Source: Candidatus Egerieimonas intestinavium
GTDB taxonomy: Bacteria > Bacillota > Clostridia > Lachnospirales > Lachnospiraceae
Length of the DNA stretch: 37,560 nt
Reading direction: 5' to 3'
NCBI GenBank assembly: GCA_018711815.1
Contig: DVHU01000063.1
Location: forward strand, 1 to 37,560
A program made the position numbers and the translations under genes. This document shows, piece by piece, positions 13,838 through 21,713 of this stretch (its first letter is position 1; each line of letters starts with the position of its first letter). The notes beneath the pieces were generated by a model that saw nothing but the letters and a program-made list of their open reading frames with translations, searched no databases and was not told where the DNA came from.

Positions 13838-14326
13838 CTACGCGTGAAGCACCACCTGGCCCAGCTCCAGGGTCTTGGGCACGTCAATGACTCTCTGGTT
13901 ATAGCTTCCCTTCCACTTAAGGGTCAAATCCTTTTTCTGCGGTTCAAAGCGGCCATCTACCACCACATCCAGGTATCTGACGATCTCCCAGCCTCTGATC
14001 TCCTCCCAGAGGTAGCCGGTGTAGAGCCAGATGGTCTTCCCCGGAAAACGGCTGCGGATCTCCCGGGCCAGCCCGGTGATCTCCCGCACATTGGCTTCAT
14101 GGAGGGGATCGCCGCCGCTGAAGGTAATGCCGTCGATGTAGTCCTTCTGAAGCTGCTCAAAGATCTCCTGGCGGGCGTCCCCGTCAAAGGGAATTCCCCC
14201 CTTGGGATCCCAGGTGATGGGATTCTGGCAGTCCCGGCAGCCATGGCTGCAGCCGGCCACCCAGAGCACCACCCGGAGGCCGTCCCCGTTGAGCATATCG
14301 TCCTTGGTTATATTGTGATATCTCAT
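13838..14326 (-). CDS. nrdG: Anaerobic ribonucleotide reductase activating protein (radical SAM)
   Basis: A 162-residue radical-SAM activase that installs the glycyl radical on NrdD, the anaerobic ribonucleoside-triphosphate reductase. The [4Fe-4S] motif is AGCSHGCRDC (Cys26, Cys30, Cys33, spacing CxxxCxxC). The SAM-contacting FSGGDPL segment follows. Length is typical. nrdD is not in the window, whereas it is next to nrdG in many genomes. Here nrdG is paired with dut. The RBS region is GGAGTGAGGAT. Confidence 0.93.
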   Translation of the reverse strand: MRYHNITKDDMLNGDGLRVVLWVAGCSHGCRDCQNPITWDPKGGIPFDGDARQEIFEQLQKDYIDGITFSGGDPLHEANVREITGLAREIRSRFPGKTIWLYTGYLWEEIRGWEIVRYLDVVVDGRFEPQKKDLTLKWKGSYNQRVIDVPKTLELGQVVLHA

Positions 14327-14348
14327 ATCCTCACTCCATTATCTAAGC

Positions 14349-14384
14349 AAAAAGGGCATCCAAAGGAAAACCCCCGGACACCCC
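14349..14384 (-). terminator. pnp terminator
   Basis: Minus strand GGGTGTCC pairs with GGATGCCC (two G-U pairs), then TTTTTGC. A small hairpin CGGCT-GAAAA-AGCCG also follows the pnp stop codon. The site lies between pnp and nrdG. Confidence 0.65.
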
Positions 14385-14416
14385 TCTTCTTTATCCTGCG
14401 GCTTTTTCAGCCGAAA

Positions 14417-16513
14417 TTATCTGCCCTCGGCGGGAACATCCTTCATGCTGAAGCTGAAGCGTCCCATCTTATCCTTGCCCATGCAGATCACCTTCACCTT
14501 ATCTCCCAGGGTCAGGACATCCTCCACCCGGTTGATTCTCTCCTTGGCAATCTTGGAGATGTGCACCAGCCCCTCTTTGCCCGGTGCGAACTCCACAAAG
14601 GCTCCAAACTCCTTGATGCTGACAACCTTGCCCTCAAAGATCTGTCCGGCCTCAAAGTCGGTGACAATGGTCTTTACATAATTGATGGCCTTGTCCATCA
14701 TGGCCTTGTCAGTTCCGCAGATGGATACTGCGCCGTCGTCGGTGATATCGATCTTCACGCCAGTCTCGTCAATAATGGCATTGATGGTCTTTCCTCTCTG
14801 GCCAACCACCTCGCCGATCTTCTCGGGATCGATCTGAATCTGCACAATCTTGGGCGCGTACTGGTTGACGCTCTCCCGGGGCGCGGCGATGCAGGGAGTC
14901 ATGATTTCATTTAAGATATACTCTCTGGCTTCCTTGGTTCTGGCAATGGCCTCCTCAATGATGGGGCGGGTCAGTCCGTGAATCTTAATGTCCATCTGGA
15001 TAGCGGTGATGCCGTCGTGGGTACCTGCCACCTTGAAATCCATATCTCCGAAGAAGTCCTCCAGACCCTGAATGTCCGTGAGAACAATGTAGTCGTCGTC
15101 GGTGTCCCCGGTAACCAGTCCGCAGGAGATACCTGCCACCGGCTTCTTGATGGGCACTCCGGCCGCCATCAGGGACATGGTGGAGGCACAGATGCTGGCC
15201 TGGGAGGTGGAACCGTTGGATTCAAAGGTCTCAGACACGGTTCTGATGGCGTAGGGGAACTCCTCCGGGGTGGGCAGCACCGGCACTAAAGCCCGCTCTG
15301 CCAGAGCTCCGTGGCCGATCTCCCGGCGTCCCGGTCCTCTGGAGGGCTTGGTCTCTCCCACAGAGTAGGAGGGGAAGTTATAGTGGTGCATATATCTCTT
15401 GGAGGTCTCAAACTCATCCAGTCCGTCCAGTCTCTGGGCCTCAGACAGAGGCGCCAGGGTGGTTACGGTACAGATCTGGGTCTGTCCTCTGGTAAACATA
15501 GCGGAGCCGTGTACCCGGGGAATCAGGTCCACCTCAGCCGCCAGGGGGCGGATCTGAGTGATCTCACGGCCGTCGGGACGCTTGTGATCCTTCAGGATCA
15601 TCTTGCGCACGGTCTTCTTCTGGTACTGATATACAGCGTCGGGAAGCAGAGCCAGCCACTCCTCATTGTCGGCGAAGGCCTCCTCCAGCTTGGCAGTTAC
15701 CTGGCGGATGTTCTCCTCCCGGGTCTGCTTGTCGTCGGAGAATACGGCAACCTCCATCTCCTCAGGGGTCACGATCTCCCTGATGGCCGCAAAGAGCTCC
15801 TCGGGAACCGCGCAGCTCTCGTAGGAGTGCTTTTCCTTCCCGCACTCAGCCACAATGGTATCGATGAATTTGATGATTTCCTGATTTACCTCATGGGCCT
15901 TGAAAATGGCCTCGATCATCTTGTCCTCGGGAATCTCGTTGGCGCCGGCCTCGATCATGATAACCTTCTCCCGGGTGGAGGCCACGGTCAGCTGCAGATC
16001 GGACACATCCTTCTGGGCCAGGGTGGGGTTCACAATCAGCTCTCCGTCGATCATACCCATCTGGGTGGCGGCGCAGGGGCCGTCAAAGGGGATGTCGGAG
16101 ATGCAGGTGGCGATGGAGGAGCCCAACATAGCCACAACCTCCGGGTTGCACTGGGGATCCACAGACATCACCATGTTGTTCAGGGTCACATCGTTGCGGT
16201 AATCCTTGGGAAACAGGGGCCGCATGGGGCGGTCGATCACCCGGGAGGTGAGGATGGCATGCTCGCTGGCCTTGCCCTCACGCTTGTTGAAGCCTCCGGG
16301 AATCTTGCCCACGGCATACAGCTTCTCCTCGTACTCTACGCTCAGGGGGAAGAAATCAATGCCCTCTCTGGGCTTGTCGGAAGCGGTGGCCGTAGAAAGC
16401 ACGGTGGTATCGCCATAGTGCATAAACGCCGCTCCGTTGGCCTGCTTGGCCACGCGGTCGATGTCGACGGTCAGGGTTCTGCCTGCCAGTTCCATGGTAA
16501 AACTCTTGTACAT
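14417..16513 (-). CDS. pnp: Polynucleotide phosphorylase
   Basis: A 698-residue trimeric 3'-5' exoribonuclease using phosphate, central to mRNA decay. It has two RNase PH domains; the second includes SNGSTSQASICAS and GDTDDDY. A linking helical domain lies between them, and a C-terminal KH domain (IGEVVGQRGKTINAI) is followed by an S1 domain (about 620-690). The frame is open 58 codons further upstream. That extension runs through a long hairpin and lacks homology, so I choose the ATG at 16513 behind AAAAGGAG. It lies downstream of rpsO in the usual rpsO-pnp order. The leader hairpin suggests RNase III-linked control. Confidence 0.97.
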   Translation of the reverse strand: MYKSFTMELAGRTLTVDIDRVAKQANGAAFMHYGDTTVLSTATASDKPREGIDFFPLSVEYEEKLYAVGKIPGGFNKREGKASEHAILTSRVIDRPMRPLFPKDYRNDVTLNNMVMSVDPQCNPEVVAMLGSSIATCISDIPFDGPCAATQMGMIDGELIVNPTLAQKDVSDLQLTVASTREKVIMIEAGANEIPEDKMIEAIFKAHEVNQEIIKFIDTIVAECGKEKHSYESCAVPEELFAAIREIVTPEEMEVAVFSDDKQTREENIRQVTAKLEEAFADNEEWLALLPDAVYQYQKKTVRKMILKDHKRPDGREITQIRPLAAEVDLIPRVHGSAMFTRGQTQICTVTTLAPLSEAQRLDGLDEFETSKRYMHHYNFPSYSVGETKPSRGPGRREIGHGALAERALVPVLPTPEEFPYAIRTVSETFESNGSTSQASICASTMSLMAAGVPIKKPVAGISCGLVTGDTDDDYIVLTDIQGLEDFFGDMDFKVAGTHDGITAIQMDIKIHGLTRPIIEEAIARTKEAREYILNEIMTPCIAAPRESVNQYAPKIVQIQIDPEKIGEVVGQRGKTINAIIDETGVKIDITDDGAVSICGTDKAMMDKAINYVKTIVTDFEAGQIFEGKVVSIKEFGAFVEFAPGKEGLVHISKIAKERINRVEDVLTLGDKVKVICMGKDKMGRFSFSMKDVPAEGR

Positions 16514-16546
16514 GTTCGTCTCCTTTTCAATCTTGTCCTTTTGGGG

Positions 16547-16644
16547 CTTTTGCAGAAGAACTCCGAAACTACTGAAAAACCATTTTCCCTCCCGCCGGGA
16601 AAATGCGCTTTTCAGTGGTCTCGGGTTATTCTCTTCTGCAAAAG
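16547..16644 (-). ncRNA. Long hairpin in the rpsO-pnp intergenic leader (candidate RNase III site)
   Basis: The transcript folds into one extended stem. The outer 13 bp pairs CTTTTGCAGAAGA (5' arm, 16632-16644) with its complement (16547-16559). Then CCGA pairs with TCGG, ACTGAAAA with TTTTCAGT (8 bp) and CATTTTCCC with GGGAAAATG (9 bp), around a 7-nt loop. At least 34 Watson-Crick pairs are seen. The 3' arm ends about 20 nt before the pnp RBS and has no U-run, so it is not a terminator. Confidence 0.7.
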
Positions 16645-16659
16645 TTCCGTTATAGAAAT

Positions 16660-16694
16660 GAGGATGTCCCAAATTGCTATGGGACACCCTCCTC
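16660..16694 (-). terminator. Hairpin downstream of rpsO
   Basis: Minus strand GAGGA...GTGTCCCA with TGGGACA...TCCTC, about 12 bp with a small bulge, 10 nt past the rpsO stop. It is followed by ATTTCTAT, a weak U-tract. Probably a partial terminator that lowers pnp read-through. Confidence 0.5.
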
Positions 16695-16703
16695 TACACA
16701 CAA

Positions 16704-16970
16704 TTACTTTCTCAGACCCAGTCTCTCAATCAAAGAACGGTATCTCTCAATATCTACTTTTTTCAGATATGCCAGCAGGCCGCGTCTCTGTCCTACCATC
16801 TTCAGCAGACCTCTTCTGGAATGATGATCCTTGTGGTTGCTCTTCAGATGCTCGGTCAGCTCGTTGATTCTTGCGGTCAGAACTGCCACCTGCACCTCCG
16901 GTGAACCGGTGTCGCCGGGTGTTCTCGCATACTCGTTCATAATTGCCTGTTTCTTCTCTTTAGAAATCAT
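16704..16970 (-). CDS. rpsO: 30S ribosomal protein S15
   Basis: An 88-residue primary 16S rRNA-binding protein of the small-subunit platform. It is full length, with the conserved [13 protein letters not shown] and [23 protein letters not shown] segments. The ATG at 16970 lies nine bases behind AGGAGG. An out-of-frame ATG two bases after AGGAGG would encode only MRHDF, overlapping the real start. It has its own promoter and a structured leader that may bind S15, as S15 autoregulates in several bacteria. Confidence 0.98.
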   Translation of the reverse strand: MISKEKKQAIMNEYARTPGDTGSPEVQVAVLTARINELTEHLKSNHKDHHSRRGLLKMVGQRRGLLAYLKKVDIERYRSLIERLGLRK

Positions 16971-17007
16971 GTCTCATTTCCTCCTAATTTTTCTTCATTT
17001 ACCGCCG

Positions 17008-17047
17008 CTGACTAAGCAATGGCCGGAGTGTCCGATTCCTGAGTCAG
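17008..17047 (-). promoter_or_regulatory. Candidate S15 autoregulatory leader structure
   Basis: In the rpsO leader CTGACT (17042-17047 on the minus strand) pairs with AGTCAG (17008-17013), enclosing a CGGA-CAC-TCCG hairpin (17024-17034). It lies between the promoter and the RBS. The stem sequence and position fit a ribosomal-protein leader, but the match to a known S15 motif was not tested. Confidence 0.4.
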
Positions 17048-17067
17048 GGCTGAACTCATACTGCTAC

Positions 17068-17096
17068 AGTATAGCATAGCCTTCCCTAAAAGTAAA
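17068..17096 (-). promoter_or_regulatory. rpsO-pnp promoter
   Basis: Minus strand TTTACT (17091-17096), 17-bp spacer, TATACT (17068-17073). The leader to rpsO is about 90 nt. Confidence 0.7.
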
Positions 17097-17115
17097 TACT
17101 TTTCCCGGGAATATT

Positions 17116-17907
17116 TCAAATCAAAGAGACGGCCCAGCAGGCATTTTTCTGAGGGATATCCGAGATAATAATCCCCGTGCTGCTGTCGTTGGCGTGGATG
17201 GCCTTGCCGTCCCCGATGCAGAGCACCACGTGGTAAACCTTTCCGTTTCTGCCGTAGAAAATCAGATCCCCGGCCTGGGCCTCAGCTACCGGGATCCGGG
17301 TGCCTGTCTGGGCCTGCTCCCCGCTGACCCTGGGCAGGGAGATCCCGTACTGGGCAAAGACCGTCTGCACAAAGCCGGAGCAATCCGCCCCTTCCGTGAG
17401 GCTGGTGCCTCCCCACACGTAAGGATTTCCCTCAAACTGGCAGGCAAATTCCACGATCTGCTGTCTCAGCTGGCTGCCGGTGAGATTCTCTGCGGGAGCT
17501 GTGGCCGCCAACGCCTCCTGGAAGCTCCCGGAAGCGTCCCCCTGCTCCAGAGGCTGTCCCACAGGGAAGTTCTCCTCCCCGATCTCGTGAACCAGCTTCC
17601 AGGCCTCCTCCTCCCGGTAAAGGCTCTCCCGGGGCACATAGCCGGTGACTTCCCCGGAGATGATCTCACACCAGCCGTTCTCCTCCTCCCGGATATAGCA
17701 GATACCGCTCTCCGGTATCCCTCCCACAGTCTCGGCCGTCTCCGATGGTTCTGTCCGGACCGGTATCCATTCTCCTTCGTGCGCCACTCCGTAATTGCGG
17801 ATTTTCTCGCCGGGCCCGGCCTCCAGGGAATCCGCCCACGCCTGTCCCGGCAGAGCTGCCCAAATCCCCAGAGCCAGCCCCACAGTAAGAAGTTTTCTTC
17901 TTACCAT
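17116..17907 (-). CDS. Secreted NlpC/P60 peptidoglycan endopeptidase with SH3 domain
   Basis: A 263-residue exported cell-wall hydrolase that probably cuts gamma-D-Glu-DAP or similar peptide bonds. A signal peptide spans residues 1-25 (basic MVRRK, hydrophobic core, cleavage after QAWA). A bacterial SH3-like domain spans about 45-98. A C-terminal NlpC/P60 domain holds the catalytic Cys176 (GADCSGF), His226 (VYHVV) and His238 (IHAND). The short linker is Ala/Glu-rich. It has a strong promoter and an AGGAGG site. It is monocistronic by layout, lying between rpsO and a transporter gene with its own terminator. Confidence 0.92.
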   Translation of the reverse strand: MVRRKLLTVGLALGIWAALPGQAWADSLEAGPGEKIRNYGVAHEGEWIPVRTEPSETAETVGGIPESGICYIREEENGWCEIISGEVTGYVPRESLYREEEAWKLVHEIGEENFPVGQPLEQGDASGSFQEALAATAPAENLTGSQLRQQIVEFACQFEGNPYVWGGTSLTEGADCSGFVQTVFAQYGISLPRVSGEQAQTGTRIPVAEAQAGDLIFYGRNGKVYHVVLCIGDGKAIHANDSSTGIIISDIPQKNACWAVSLI

Positions 17908-17944
17908 AAAGCCTCCTGAAATATTACAGATTTGTTACAGAATG

Positions 17945-17972
17945 ATTATAACATATTGAGCCTCCGCGTCAA
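17945..17972 (-). promoter_or_regulatory. Promoter of the NlpC/P60 gene
   Basis: Minus strand TTGACG (17967-17972), 16-bp spacer, TATAAT (17945-17950), with an extended TGT before the -10. The leader is about 35 nt. Confidence 0.75.
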
Positions 17973-18035
17973 TCAAAACCTTTCGACAGAAACCGACAGG
18001 GCCGGTTCCCATTAGCGATGATCGGAAATAATATT

Positions 18036-18086
18036 CCCCCGGGGCAGCTGTGCAATTCAAAGGAATTGTCTGACTGTCCCCGGGGG
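18036..18086 (-). terminator. Terminator of the Na/Pi transporter gene
   Basis: Minus strand CCCCCGGGG pairs with CCCCGGGGG, then CAG/CTG around a bulged A and an inner CAATTC/GAATTG. It is followed by AATATTATTT. It lies 36 nt past the stop; a second small CTGCT/AGCAG hairpin (18093-18105) lies between. Confidence 0.65.
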
Positions 18087-18121
18087 ATTCTCTGCTGTCA
18101 GCAGTAAGTTTTTATTTTCAT

Positions 18122-19768
18122 TTAGCTGGCGGGCACAACGATCCGCTTGTCCTCCTCCGGCTCCTCCTCCAGAATAGAGAAGGCGATGTTGGTGGCGTGA
18201 TCTGCCACCCGCTCAAGCCCGGATACAATGTCGGAAAATACCATGCCGGCCTCGGGGCTGCATTCCCCGTTGGTGAGACGCTGGATATGCTTCTGCTGCA
18301 GATCCCGCTCCATCTGATCGATATGATTTTCCAGATCTAAGATCTCCTGCAGATGGGTCTGGCTGTTCTTGGAGAACATCTCGATGGAGTAGGTGGTGAT
18401 CTTAATTACCATATCCAGCATACCGCTCAGATCGGTGAGCGCCTCCTTGCTGAAGCTCAAGTCGTGATCTCTCTTCTGTACCGCCGCTTCCACCACGTTC
18501 TCCGCGTGGTCGCCGATGCGCTCAATATCATTTACCACATGGAAGAGACCGCCGATGCTCTTGGCATCGTCGATGGGCAGGGTGGTCTGGTTGATGTTCA
18601 CCAGGTAATTGGTGATGGCCTGGTTGCGGAAATCAATCTCCTTTTCCACATGGTAGACCTCCTGGATCTCTTCCTCGTCCAGAGTCACCAGGGTATTCAT
18701 GGCCCGAGCCAGGTTATTGATGGCCAGCTCGCCCATGCTCTCCAGCTCACGGGTAGCCTGCAGCACAGCTGTGGTGGGGGAAAATACGGTTTTCCCGATG
18801 TATTCCAGCTGAAACTCCTGGCTGGCTTTGTCCTCCCCGGGAATAATCAGGTAGGTAGCCTTCACAATCCACTTGATAAAGGGGAACATGACGATCACCT
18901 GGGCCACCTTCATCAGGGTATTGGCGTTAGCCACCGCCCGGGAGATGTCCCCGCCGGAGATTCCCATAATCCAATTACTGATGGGCTCCAGGGCAAAAAT
19001 GAACAGGGTGGTGAATACCACGGTACCGCAGATGTTGAACAGCAGATGAATCATAGCCGCCCGTTTGGCGTCCTTCTTGCCGTTCATGCTGGCTAAGATC
19101 GCGGACATGGTACAGCCCATATTGCTTCCCATCATCACGTAGAAACAAATCTGGAAATCCATCAGACCGTCGGCTGCCAGGAGCATGATGATACCCACCG
19201 TGGCGGAGTTGCTCTGGAGCACTGCTGTCACCAGGAAGCCCACCCCGATAGCCAGGAAGGGATTGTGCAGAGAGCCCATGATGTCCACCACCTGGGGCAT
19301 ATCCTTGGCCACCGCCAGAGCTCCGGACATGGTGGACATTCCCATGAACAGCACGCCGAAGCCCAGCACCACGTCGCCGAACTTGCTGATGGTCTTATTG
19401 CTGCAGAACATCACCATGATCACGCCGATCATCACAAAGGCCGGCGCCGCGTCAGACAGATTAAAAGCGATCAGCTGTCCGGTCACCGTGGTACCGATAT
19501 TGGCTCCCATGATGACGCCCGCCGCCTGGGATAGGCGCATGAGGCCTGAGTTTACAAAGCTGACCACCATCACCGTGGTGGCGTTGGAGGACTGGATGAT
19601 GGCGGTAAAAAAGATGCCCACCAGCAGCCCGATAAAATGGTTCTTCGTAAACAGCTCAAGAATATTTCTCATCTTCGAGCCGGCAGCCTTCTGAAGGCCG
19701 TCGCTCATCATCTTCATACCATACAGGAAGAACCCCAATCCTCCCATAAGACTCAGAACGGTTCCCAT
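18122..19768 (-). CDS. Na+/phosphate cotransporter family protein with PhoU-like domain
   Basis: A 548-residue membrane protein of the NptA / PNaS family (YjbB-like). The N-terminal two thirds are transmembrane and contain the duplicated family signature, QSSNATT at 59-65 and LQSNSATVGI near 165. The cytosolic C-terminal part (about 345-540) is a PhoU-like helical bundle. It moves inorganic phosphate, probably with sodium; direction is debated in bacteria. The start ATG at 19768 follows GAAGGAG. The upstream 110 bp carries an 11-bp-spaced direct repeat like a Pho box, so phosphate limitation may control it. Confidence 0.92.
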   Translation of the reverse strand: MGTVLSLMGGLGFFLYGMKMMSDGLQKAAGSKMRNILELFTKNHFIGLLVGIFFTAIIQSSNATTVMVVSFVNSGLMRLSQAAGVIMGANIGTTVTGQLIAFNLSDAAPAFVMIGVIMVMFCSNKTISKFGDVVLGFGVLFMGMSTMSGALAVAKDMPQVVDIMGSLHNPFLAIGVGFLVTAVLQSNSATVGIIMLLAADGLMDFQICFYVMMGSNMGCTMSAILASMNGKKDAKRAAMIHLLFNICGTVVFTTLFIFALEPISNWIMGISGGDISRAVANANTLMKVAQVIVMFPFIKWIVKATYLIIPGEDKASQEFQLEYIGKTVFSPTTAVLQATRELESMGELAINNLARAMNTLVTLDEEEIQEVYHVEKEIDFRNQAITNYLVNINQTTLPIDDAKSIGGLFHVVNDIERIGDHAENVVEAAVQKRDHDLSFSKEALTDLSGMLDMVIKITTYSIEMFSKNSQTHLQEILDLENHIDQMERDLQQKHIQRLTNGECSPEAGMVFSDIVSGLERVADHATNIAFSILEEEPEEDKRIVVPAS

Positions 19769-19816
19769 AGTTTTCTCCTTCGTTTTTCCCTATCATTTTT
19801 CACATGCTTTACATTG

Positions 19817-19834
19817 ATTTAACTTAAATTTAAC
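19817..19834 (-). promoter_or_regulatory. Pho-box-like direct repeat upstream of the Na/Pi transporter
   Basis: Minus strand GTTAAAT-N4-GTTAAAT (arms 19828-19834 and 19817-19823). The 11-bp period fits tandem binding by PhoB/PhoP-type OmpR-family regulators. It is about 50 nt upstream of the start codon. Confidence 0.45.
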
Positions 19835-19878
19835 ACACATAAATTAATGATATAAGAAATCCGAAGATTTGTCCAGTG

Positions 19879-20793
19879 TTATTGAAAAAATTCTTTTCCC
19901 CTCCGGATATCCTGGGCCAGCTGCTCCCGCAGGGCCTCTACTCCGGCAAACTTCTGTTCCGGCCGCATCATCCTGAGAAGGCTCACCTGGGCGTCCGCCC
20001 CGTACAGATCTTCCTGACAGTCATAGAGGTAGGTCTCCAGCCCCACAAAGCTGCCGTCCACCGTTGGCTTGCTGCCCAGGTTGCTGATACCGTTGTAGTC
20101 CCGCCCTCTGATCCGAACCCGGGAGAGATAGACCCCGAAGGGCGGCAGCAGCTTCTGCCGGTCAGGGATCATATTGATGGTGGGGAAGCCCATCCGGCGG
20201 CCCAGCTGCCGGCCGTGAACCACATTGCCCCTGAAGCTGTAGGTATAGCCCAAAAGCTTCTCTACCAGAGGCATATCCCCTCTCTGCAGGGCCTCCCGAA
20301 CCCAACTGCTGCTGATGGGGCAGCCCTCCTGCTCTTCCTTGCTTAATACCTCCACCTGGAAGCCCAGCCGTCCTCCCATCTCCCTAAGCAGCTGAGGCGT
20401 TCCCCTTCTCTGGTAGCCGAACCGAAAATCCGGTCCCACCACCACATAGGCCGCCCGCAGCTGTTCAGCCAGAATCTCCTTGATAAAGAGCTCTGCCTCC
20501 ATATTGCGGACCTCCTGATTGAAGGGGCAGGCAATCATGCAGTCTATCCCCAGGTCCTTGGCCATCTGCGCCCGCTCTGAAGGAGTCAAAAGCATCCCTC
20601 CCGGGCCCTTTCCCAGCCTTTCCAAAGGAGATACATCAAAAGTAAAGATGACTGTTTCAAAGCCATCTTTACCTATCTCCAGTATTCTTTTCACCAGCTT
20701 CCGGTGTCCCCGGTGCAGGCCGTCAAACTTTCCCAGTGTCACCGCGCTTCTTCTCTCCAGCGCGAAATCCAGGGTATCTGTTATATATTTCAT
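19879..20793 (-). CDS. ribF: Bifunctional riboflavin kinase / FAD synthetase
   Basis: A 304-residue enzyme that phosphorylates riboflavin to FMN and adenylates FMN to FAD. The N-terminal nucleotidyltransferase domain shows GKFDGLHRGH (about 21-30), the HxGH-type motif, and PDFRFG. The C-terminal flavokinase domain shows GRRMGFPTIN. The open frame reaches 20865, but that overlaps truB. The ATG at 20793 follows AAGGCGG and gives the family N-terminus. It is the last gene of the rimP-nusA-infB operon, 17 nt behind truB, the standard position in Firmicutes. Confidence 0.95.
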   Translation of the reverse strand: MKYITDTLDFALERRSAVTLGKFDGLHRGHRKLVKRILEIGKDGFETVIFTFDVSPLERLGKGPGGMLLTPSERAQMAKDLGIDCMIACPFNQEVRNMEAELFIKEILAEQLRAAYVVVGPDFRFGYQRRGTPQLLREMGGRLGFQVEVLSKEEQEGCPISSSWVREALQRGDMPLVEKLLGYTYSFRGNVVHGRQLGRRMGFPTINMIPDRQKLLPPFGVYLSRVRIRGRDYNGISNLGSKPTVDGSFVGLETYLYDCQEDLYGADAQVSLLRMMRPEQKFAGVEALREQLAQDIRRGKEFFQ

Positions 20794-20810
20794 CTGTACC
20801 GCCTTTTTGT

Positions 20811-21713
20811 CTAATCCTGCAGAAACATTTTCACCGGTGCAAATTTCTCTGTTCGCCCATCGCATCGGAAAATTCCCACAAATTCCCCGCTGCTTTTGTA
20901 CATCCGCACCTGGGCTCCCTCCTGCCAGAGCTTCGGCTCCTCCACCATAGAACGGTAGATGGGATTTCCGTTGTCCAGATAGCGGTCTTCCTGGGGCAGC
21001 GCCCTCACCTGGGCCAGTTGGGGAAAAAGCTCCGGTATCCCACAGACACGGCTCTCCAAGGCGCCCTCCCGGGCCAGCTGCTCCACCTGGGCCAGACGCA
21101 GGCTGTCCTCCTGCCGGAAGATGCCCACCCGGGTTCGGATAAGCTGCTCCATACAGCCTCCGCAGCCCAGCTTCTCCCCCAGTTCATGGCAGAGCGTCCG
21201 GATATAGGTGCCCTTGGAGCAGGTCACCGCCAGCCGCACCCGGGGAAGCTCTGCGTCCAGCACCTCTATCCGGTAGAAATGTACCGGGCGCGCCTTCCGC
21301 TCCACTTCCTTCCCCTCCCGGGCCAGCTCGTAGAGCTTCTTTCCGCCCACCTTCAGGGCCGAGTACATGGGAGGAATCTGCAGCTGCTCTCCCTCAAAGG
21401 AGGCCGCTGCCGCCTCCACCTCCTGAAGAGACACGGCCACAGGACTCTCCTGAAGCACAGCGCCGGTGGTATCCTGGGTGTCCGTCACCCGGCCTAAGAG
21501 CAGCACCGCCTGGTAACTCTTGGTCTCCTCGGTCAGAAGGTCGCAGAGCTTGGTGGCCTTGCCCAGGCAGACCGGGAGCACCCCCTCCGCCGCCGGATCC
21601 AGGGTGCCGGTGTGGCCGATCTTCTTTTGTCTGAGGATCCCCCTAAGCTTTGCCACCACATCGTGGGAAGTCCACCCCGGCTCCTTATAAATATTCAGCA
21701 CTCCGTGAATCAC
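20811..21713 (-). CDS. truB: tRNA pseudouridine-55 synthase
   Basis: A 300-residue enzyme that makes pseudouridine at position 55 in the T-loop of most tRNAs. The catalytic Asp39 lies in KIGHTGTLDP. Other family segments are YKEPGWTSHDVV and KGTYIRTLCHELG, and a PUA-like C-terminal domain follows. The start overlaps the stop of nrnA by 4 bp (ATGA), so translation is coupled. It is part of the infB operon. Confidence 0.96.
   Translation of the reverse strand: MIHGVLNIYKEPGWTSHDVVAKLRGILRQKKIGHTGTLDPAAEGVLPVCLGKATKLCDLLTEETKSYQAVLLLGRVTDTQDTTGAVLQESPVAVSLQEVEAAAASFEGEQLQIPPMYSALKVGGKKLYELAREGKEVERKARPVHFYRIEVLDAELPRVRLAVTCSKGTYIRTLCHELGEKLGCGGCMEQLIRTRVGIFRQEDSLRLAQVEQLAREGALESRVCGIPELFPQLAQVRALPQEDRYLDNGNPIYRSMVEEPKLWQEGAQVRMYKSSGEFVGIFRCDGRTEKFAPVKMFLQD

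Noticed and set aside
15311-16867. 518-codon plus-strand frame antisense to pnp and rpsO
   Set aside because: Gly/His/Leu-rich shadow of a highly biased gene with no RBS and no recognisable domain.
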